NCBI GenBank assembly: GCA_963978905.1
Contig: OZ022259.1
Coordinates: 44,472,727-44,536,726, forward strand
DNA length: 64,000 nucleotides
From: Trichostrongylus colubriformis
Lineage: Eukaryota; Nematoda; Chromadorea; Rhabditida; Trichostrongylidae
Direction of reading: 5' to 3'
How positions within the stretch are numbered: the stretch's first letter is position 1; each line of letters opens with the position of its first letter. Shown in pieces: positions 58,191-64,000 of this stretch. A model generated the notes under the pieces. That model did not search any database and was not told where the DNA came from. It saw only the letters and a list, made by a program, of their open reading frames with translations. Both the position numbers and the translations under genes were made by a program.

Positions 58191-58640
58191 TCCTACTATA
58201 TATAATTCGCTTAGTATGTCCGTGCGTGTGTCTGTGTGTGTGTTTGTCCGTCTGTCACAAAATTCATATCTCGCGTAGCAGCAGAGCTGGGACGCTGAAT
58301 TTTACAAGTTATGGAGGGGGTGCCAAGGGAACCCAGCGGTGGTGGACCGAAAGTGATAGCAGCTGATAAGGGCCGATAAGAAGCCTCGGAAGGCAAATGT
58401 CACCAAATCCGTTTCGCCTTTCGCATTGGTCCTAGAGCGCTAACACTCATAGGTATTTAACAGGTTGGGTCAGGGACATTAATGGTGGGTGATGCAAGTT
58501 GATAACGGTTGATAAGATACGATAAGGAGCGTGAAATGGCTAGAGTCGTCGAGTCCGTGTCGCTTTTCGTATTGATCCTGGAGCGCTAACACTCATAGGT
58601 GTTAAACAGGGTGGGCCAGGGACATTAATTGTGGCTGCTT
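58191..58640 (+). mobile_element. Family A Helitron A11, 5' part only
   Basis: The 5' end TCCTACTATATATAATTCGC starts at 58191 after an A, then GT repeat, subterminal block (AAATTCATATCTCGCGTAGC) and about one and a half 146-bp repeats. It stops near 58632 and no leader or 3' end follows, so the copy is 3' truncated. Confidence 0.75.
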
Positions 58641-58691
58641 TGAATAAATTTCATTATGGAAAGCATCACTGAAAAATAAACCAATTTGTTG

Positions 58692-58960
58692 AACATCTTC
58701 ACGATAGTTACTATAAGAATGCTGAGTTATGGGCAAGTGTCGGACGGGACTCGAACCCGCACTTCATGCTTTCCGGAGATATGTGCTAATCCATTACACT
58801 ACCGACACCCCTTACACCTAAACTCAGCTTCTGAAAGATATATTTACTATAGCTTATCAGCACTCACACGTATAACGTGTTGAGCCGGTTGGCCAGTATC
58901 GGCATCGAACCGTGAAGCTGAAAGCTTCAGCACTGATTTTGATATTTTTATATTTATATT
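58692..58960 (-). repeat. tRNA-derived SINE copy S1
   Basis: Minus strand. Contains a 72-nt tRNA-like segment (58808-58737) with a perfect 7-bp acceptor stem GTGTCGG/CCGACAC, D arm with GTGTAATGGATTAGCAC and T arm GCGGGTTCGAGTCCCGT. The anticodon stem is poor. Upstream of it, a second B-box-like element (GGTTCGATGCC) is present at 58900-58925. Downstream (58736-58700) is the body CCCATAACTCAGCATTC. Likely SINE rather than a working tRNA gene. Confidence 0.6.
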
Positions 58961-59524
58961 TATATTTTATTTTTTTGATACTTTTATTTATATTTTTTAT
59001 CAAACATCAAAAATATCTTCACGATAGTTTCAAGAAGGCACAGAGTTTGAAAGTCACAAAAAAGGCTCTTCAGGATTTCTCAGGTTGATAGACAAGGATC
59101 GCTGCAGGCAAAGACCGACTTACGCCCCAACTTGCGGAGCGGTGCATGAGATAAAAGAAGATTTTAGGAAAATAGTGAGGCAGCAGTGACTAAAATAAAA
59201 AGCAGAAGCTAGCCGGCAGAAGCAGAACGATGTGTCTTCAACGTGGACATGGCGCAGTCACTGCTTTCCAAAAGACACTGGTGAAGACCGCGCAGCTTCT
59301 AGTACAAATATGCCGTACCTTCCAATCTACCTTGGAAATTGCGATGCAACATTGTGGCGGTCGCTTACTTTTATATTATCGTACTGTTCTTTATAGCAGA
59401 GTGCCCTTTTGTCATACTCTTCTGTCCACTTCTTTTTCCACCATTTTCGTAGATCTCCATTCCCATCAAACGTTCTACCTGAACATTTGAGAGCCATCTG
59501 ATTTGTGGAGATATGACAGTGTAA

Positions 59525-59705
59525 TTCAGTGAACAGATACTACAAGGATGCTGAGTTATGGGCAAAAGCTTCGGTGGCGGACGGGACTCGAACCCGCACT
59601 TCATCCTTTCCGGGGATATGTGCTAATCCATAACTATGGTCTATGCTAACTTTCGCATCGCGAGCTGCGGCGATAAACAGCAGTTATCAAAAATTAAAAA
59701 ATACC
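59525..59705 (-). repeat. tRNA-derived SINE copy S2, truncated
   Basis: Minus strand. Body (GCCCATAACTCAGCATCC) and tRNA-like part up to the D arm (59572-59630), then cut. The following 59644-59700 has TTTCGCATCGCGAGCTGCGG and an A-rich tail AAAAATTAAAAAA. Confidence 0.55.
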
Positions 59706-60000
59706 AAAATCATTACTAAAGCTTTCAGCTTCACGGTTCGATGCCGATATTGGCCAACCGGCTCAACACGTTATACGTGTGAGTGCTGATAAGCTATGGT
59801 AAATATACCATTCAGAAAGCTGAGTTAGGGTGAAGGTGGTGTCGGTAGTGTAATGGATTAGCACATATCCCCGGAAAGGATGAAGTGCGGGTTCGAGTCC
59901 CGTCCGCCACCGAAGCTTTTGCACATAACTCAGCATCCTTGTAGTAACTTTCGCATCGCGAGCTGCGGCGATAAACAGCAGTTATCAAAAATTAAAAAAG
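59706..60000 (+). repeat. tRNA-derived SINE copy S3, most complete
   Basis: Order on the plus strand: B-box-like GGTTCGATGCC (59739), linker with ACACGTTATACGTGTGAGTG, tRNA-like segment 59839-59910 (72 nt; acceptor stem with one mismatch, anticodon stem TATCC/GGATG, loop CCGGAAA, T arm as in S1), body with CACATAACTCAGCATCC, then TTTCGCATCGCGAGCTGCGG and an A-rich tail to 60000. The loop would give anticodon GGA but the base before it is C, not T, and the long arm of a Ser tRNA is missing. S1 and S3 are inverted copies of each other. Confidence 0.6.
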
Positions 60001-60814
60001 TATCAGTGAACAGAATTCTGGAATAGACTTGTGTTAGCTCAAAAGCATGAGTGCTAATTCGAGCCGTCGAGGTTGTAAGCTTCGTCGTGTGATGTCTAAG
60101 CGAAATTGCACCCTGACAGTTGAGCAAGCGCACAGTTCTGCGACTGTCACACGGTGGAGTGCAATATGGGAAAGTGAGCACGTCCAGTGATTTGCGCAGT
60201 GGTGTGTGTGTAGAGTGTGTTACGATAATCACTTCTCGATTTCTTACAAGATAGCCAATAATTTTGATCGATAGCCATTGACAGCACAATACTCTATTGC
60301 TTATAAGTTTTGGAGCTTTCTCACCAGTTGGTATGCTACAATATCCACTTCAGACGCCTTTTCAAGGCCTAATCACTATTGAATTCTCGAAACCTAGAAA
60401 ATATCTTGCGCTATTACGCCCACGCGCTCGCTTGATGTAGTCCACAGCCTCCGCACTGGTTCACATTGTGTTGCAAATTTTTTTATTTTGCCTCTACCCA
60501 CCACGGCCAGTTTCCAATCACCGTGACTAACAACCACCCTTCATTTTCACTCACGTTCTAGCCGTCTTTGGAGTTTTGGTAACGATTTTCATAACACTTA
60601 TGCTGCCATTCCGCCCACCATCACGAAAAACAGCACGCGGTGAAAATTTGGTCTCTTCACCGCGAGAATTAACCACGGCTACTTTACTTTGTGTTCTAGA
60701 CCGCTCTAGGGCCGAAACTTATCTTTTGCGAGTTGGGCTATCGCACAATACCGCGCGAATACTGGTAGAATTGCCTGGGAAGGGTTACAGGTATTCTTTC
60801 ACGAGAAGGGTCGA
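60001..60814. other. No gene recognised
   Basis: Plus-strand FGVLVTIFITLMLPFRPP at 60565-60620 follows an acceptor-like TTCTAG and looks like a membrane anchor, but nothing supports a gene. 60730-60765 (GGGCTATCGCACAATACC, GCGCG) resembles a decayed family A 3' end. Confidence 0.4.
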
Positions 60815-61165
60815 TTGGAGAAATTTGAGACATGGGCTTCCAGATGGCACAGCGGATGCTACGTTCACGAGAGTAGTTCATCCTCTGAGCAGAGTGAATC
60901 AGAGGGACATTTAACACCCTTTGGGGTGAAGTACCATTAAACCCCCGAAAACGGAATTGGTGCGGTATCTGAATAAGTTCAAGGTATGTGCGCAAGGAAG
61001 ACGCATTTAATCCTGAAAAGGTCAATGCCCACAGGAACCAGCAGGTAAGACGTTGCGTAAAGTATTGATTGCTACCTGTATTATCGAGACTGTGAGAGAT
61101 TTCATGACCAAGAGCGAATCCAACACTGCCGTACAGAAAGGATCTATAAGCATAACACTACTCTA
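60815..61165 (-). pseudogene. M13 (neprilysin-like) peptidase fragments
   Basis: Minus strand. 61150-61070 encodes FLYGSVGFALGHEISHSLD, with the HExxH zinc site in the GHEISH context of M13 metallopeptidases. A GTAGCAATC donor-like site follows. About 100 bp later, after a TTATTCAG acceptor-like site, comes IPHQFRFRGFNGTSPQ with a Cys-x-x-W-like end (RSIRCAIWKP), fitting the family C-terminus (usual CxVW end). The roughly 100 residues in between, including the ExxxD zinc-ligand motif, are missing, so it is a broken copy or exons were lost. These enzymes are normally membrane or secreted endopeptidases; nematodes have many. Confidence 0.65.
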
Positions 61166-61615
61166 GAATGTTTGTCAATCATAAGAAGCATCAAATCATG
61201 AGTATAAATAAGTCTCAGCACGCAGATTGCTGAATGTTTCTGCACATTATATCAGGTTAGTCCAAAAGTTTCGTACCACCTTGGACAGTTTCCCTACTTT
61301 CTTCTTATTGCACCGTACTATCATACGACGTTATATGCATTACGGAAACCTGTATATATTGCCAGCGCATCATGGTTTGTCTGATTCCCATTCTATGGAT
61401 TCCCCTTCTATAGAACTACACACGATTTTGGTCCAAGATAAATTGTATGCCGGTTTACAGGTTACCCTGATTGCTTATCATTTCTTTTCCAGAAAGAAGG
61501 CAACAGAGCAGACTAGGGGTAGTTTGTTAGCATGAAGTTAGTACTCGCACTTGGGTCTAGCTTGCCGTGGTGTGCAAGCTTGTAGCGATGACTGAAGTAC
61601 TCTTTTGGGTAGGGT
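61166..61615. other. Spacer before the RTE element
   Basis: A mariner-like end, CAGGTTAGTCCAAAAGTTTC, occurs at 61254 but no partner end or transposase is found. Otherwise nothing recognised. Confidence 0.4.
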
Positions 61616-62838
61616 TTGGCCAAGCCCCATACCGACCTTCTTGACTTAAGAGCCCAAAGCGCGCAAGCTCATGATAAGACGGCCACTTCCTTGAGTAACA
61701 GGAACGCCCCAGCAAGGCTATTCTGTGAGACGAAAATCGCTACAACCGCTTCTCGACATCGCCTTAGTTTCCTGCAGGCTGTCCCTGCCCAGTCCGGTAG
61801 CGCTGGATATGCACACAGCCAAAGGCGAAGAAATTTCAGGGCCATAGGCTACCACAGAGAACGGACCAGAGCGAGCCATCTGATTGCTTGCACATACAAC
61901 TGTCGTGGCCTCGGTTCGGCAGCTCCGCTTTCGGCGCTCATCGATGAAGCAAAACGGATCAAGTTCGATGTTAATAGACTGAGCGAAACGAAAAGGAAAG
62001 AACCGCTCTCTTGCACGTGGAATGATGGGACAGGAGTGTTTCTTGGACCGCGGCAGGCTAACTCAACATCCGGTGGCGTGGGTTTTGTCGTAGCACTTCA
62101 CTGTCTCAGTAACGTCGTTAGTGTTACGTTCCACGGCCATCGTTTCGCTGTGCTGACCGCCTCACTCACGAAGAAAAAGACCGTTTCAATCATTCAAGTC
62201 TATGCCCCGACGGCAGACAAGGACAAAGAAGAGCATGACGACTTCTACAACCAGCTAACTGACCTTGTGCCTATTCATTCAGAGAAGCCACTAAGTCGTA
62301 GTAAGCTGCGATTTCAATGCACGAATAGGCGCCCTCAAACCTGGGGAAGTCTTCGTCGGACCGCACTCGGCTGAGACGCGAAACGAAGCAGGAGGAAGGC
62401 TGGCGAGTTTTTGCGAAGTCCACACTTTTCCATGGACACAGCCAGTTCGTCAAACCCACGGATGAAAGATAGACTCATCTTTCTCCCAATGTGGAACATC
62501 ATCACGAGCTCGACCATATTCTATGCAATCGTAGGGCCATAACGGGTGTCTCTGCGGTCTCTTCTTTTACCACAGGAAGCGACCATCGACTTCTTCGAGC
62601 TCGCTTGCATTTCGAACGTGGGCAGACACGCATGCGTCGAATTTTGTTAAGGCGACCACGTCGAAGTGGAGTAGATGCGGAGGCATTTAGTAGGATGATG
62701 ACGAAGGAGCAATTCGAGGCGCTTGCTGACCTCAATAGGGACTACGATTCAGTCGTAAGCACTATTTCTAACATAGAGCGCGACTGCCGTAAATTGGCTC
62801 CCAATCATGCCTCGCGCAGCATTTCTGAAGCTGCATAG
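61616..62838 (+). pseudogene. RTE apurinic-type endonuclease domain
   Basis: Motifs in order: CTYNCRGLGS (Asn of the metal site), FDVNRLSETKRKE (Glu; family form GLSETK), QVYAPTADKDKEEHDDFYNQ, SCDFNARIG in a shifted frame near 62315 (family form GDFNA, Gly replaced by Cys), then ELDHILCNRRA and TTGSDHRLLRARL (SDH with catalytic His). The frame breaks at about 62280, 62370 and 62490. In the family this nuclease nicks the target DNA for target-primed reverse transcription. Confidence 0.85.
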
Positions 62839-62841
62839 AAC

Positions 62842-64000
62842 TTGCTTGAAAAACGCACGCAGAAGAATCCAGTGAAATTCCATCTGGAGTACATTGCTCT
62901 CAATCGTCTTTGCAGGAAACGAGTTGCTGAAGATTATGCCTGTTATGGTAGAAGCCGCCTGCTTGGTGCAGCAGAGAGCAAACGCAGTCTCAAGAAGGCA
63001 AGAAGAGGACTAGCAGAGTATCGTCTGACCATTCCATGTTTGCAAGCACCTGATGGAGCCCGCAGCTTGTCCAGGCCAAAAATGGAGCGCACGGCAGACT
63101 TTTCTCTGAACTTCTCAAGTCCAATGAGGACTCCACAGCAGCACTAAGCGCTGGAGGAGATGTATTGCCCTTCTTTTCGTCGGAGGTCCGCTATGTTATC
63201 GAGCGGATGCCTCAAAGAGAGTCTCTCGGAAGCGACGGTATCACCGCGGAGATGCTTCGTTCGTGCAGGGAACCTCTGTATTGCGCCCTCGCTAAAAGGT
63301 TCATTCGATATGTATAAGTGAATGCCAAGTGCCAGACGTCTTGAAAAAATCAGTGACGTTCTTGCTATTCAAAAAAGGGGACAGGGAAGATCTATCCAAC
63401 TGCCGTCCTATAGCCCTTCTACCAGTGCTCTACAAGGTTTTCACACGCTGCGTCCTTGCACGCATAAGAGGGACACTTGATGAAGCACAACCGGTAGAAC
63501 AAGCAGGATTCCGTCGCACGTACAGCACACTGGACCATATCGCAACTTGCTGTCGGTTGATCGAAGTAGCCCGCGAATATCACAAGCCGCTGTTGTTTAC
63601 TTTTATTGACTACAAGAGGGCATTCGATTCAGTTAAACCCTCCAAGTGTGGGAAGCGTTGGAAGAGCAAGGGGTAGAAAGGCGCTACGTGAATGTGCTGA
63701 GCAAGTGCTATACAGATTGCACGACGGTGTTTCGACCTTTTCACAAAAACCTTGAGGTAGCTGTGGAGAAAGGAATACGGCAGAGAGATCCCATCTTCCA
63801 AACCTTTTCCTCTGCTTGCCTCGAATCCGCGATTCGCCGCTGTGACTGGTGTCAATTCGGAATCAACATCGACGGAAAGCGCCTGAACCGTCTGCGATTT
63901 GCGGACGACGTCGTGCGATTACCAGTTCACCTGAGGAGGCCAACGCAATGCTCTGCTTGGATGCCTAAGGCTCGAAGGCAGGCCTTGTGATCAACAAGTC
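62842..64000 (+). pseudogene. RTE reverse transcriptase, partial
   Basis: After a linker (RLLGAAESKRSLKKARRGLA) the RT begins: FKKGDREDLSNCRPIALLPV, QAGFRRTYSTLDH, FTFIDYKRAFDSV (first catalytic Asp), GIRQRDPI (family RQGDP, Gly replaced by Arg) and RLRFADDVV at 63889-63915, with the FADD catalytic box intact. Frames change near 63160, 63300 and 63640. The thumb and C-terminus lie beyond the window. Confidence 0.9.

Larger units (their letters stand above)
61616..64000 (+). mobile_element. RTE-type LINE, right end beyond window
   Basis: The element runs endonuclease then reverse transcriptase on the plus strand and leaves the window within the RT. It is split into at least five frames and is not active. 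Together with the fragment at 56150-57290 it points to the RTE clade; that fragment belongs to a different, more diverged RTE subgroup. Confidence 0.85.

Noticed and set aside
59839..59910. Functional tRNA-Ser (GGA)
   Set aside because: The base before the putative anticodon is C, the long variable arm is missing, there are three related damaged copies, and an A-rich tail follows; a SINE explains this better.
61254..61273. mariner-like terminal repeat CAGGTTAGTCCAAAAGTTTC
   Set aside because: No partner repeat or transposase sequence could be found nearby.

Overview
This is eukaryotic repeat-dominated DNA, most likely from a strongylid (hookworm-like) nematode. The reasons are RTE-type LINE fragments of the kind common in hookworm genomes, Pao/BEL, mariner, Tc1-like, hAT and Penelope-like remnants, short introns ending in T-rich CAG, and no bacterial operon structure. 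The genus is an inference. I see no intact host gene. Host-like coding traces are short exons on the minus strand at 1-363 and a broken M13 (neprilysin-like) peptidase at about 60.8-61.2 kb.

Layout. 1-6.4 kb: exon traces, a hAT transposase C-terminus with an intron, then a decayed Pao/BEL retrotransposon split by a foldback element. 6.6-28.4 kb and 46.6-51.7 kb: a dense field of one large non-autonomous Helitron family (family A) with a GT-rich, G-rich repeat family (family B). A 1.35-kb foldback element and a gag-like pseudogene are inserted among them. 30.4-32.3 kb: an old family A copy. 33.8-36.4 kb: a palindrome with arms of about 960 bp. 38.4-45.3 kb: a Tc1-like remnant holding a deleted mariner, a full-length mariner split by a second 1.35-kb foldback copy, and two Penelope-like pieces arranged head to head, one with a hammerhead-ribozyme-like core. 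53.8-55.1 kb: a nearly complete but broken mariner. 56.2-57.3 kb: an RTE fragment. 58.2-60.0 kb: another Helitron 5' end and a cluster of tRNA-derived SINE copies. 61.6-64.0 kb: an RTE-type LINE (endonuclease then reverse transcriptase) running off the window.

The main result is family A. Each element starts 5'-TCCTACTATATATAATTCGC, then has a GT microsatellite, about 230 bp of conserved sequence, a variable number of 146-bp tandem repeats, a leader of about 600 bp, and a 240-266 bp 3' segment with inverted ends. It finishes with a GC-rich hairpin and CTGG-3'. At seven nested junctions the element sits exactly between A and T with no target duplication, and at several of them the split target can be rejoined by eye. 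TC start, hairpin plus CTRR end and A^T insertion are the Helitron signature. No Rep/helicase is encoded here, so the copies are non-autonomous. The copies nest up to three or four deep, and one inserted unit (47867-49872) carries two 3' ends, as expected if transposition read through its own terminator. I do not know of a description of this family, but I cannot search for one.
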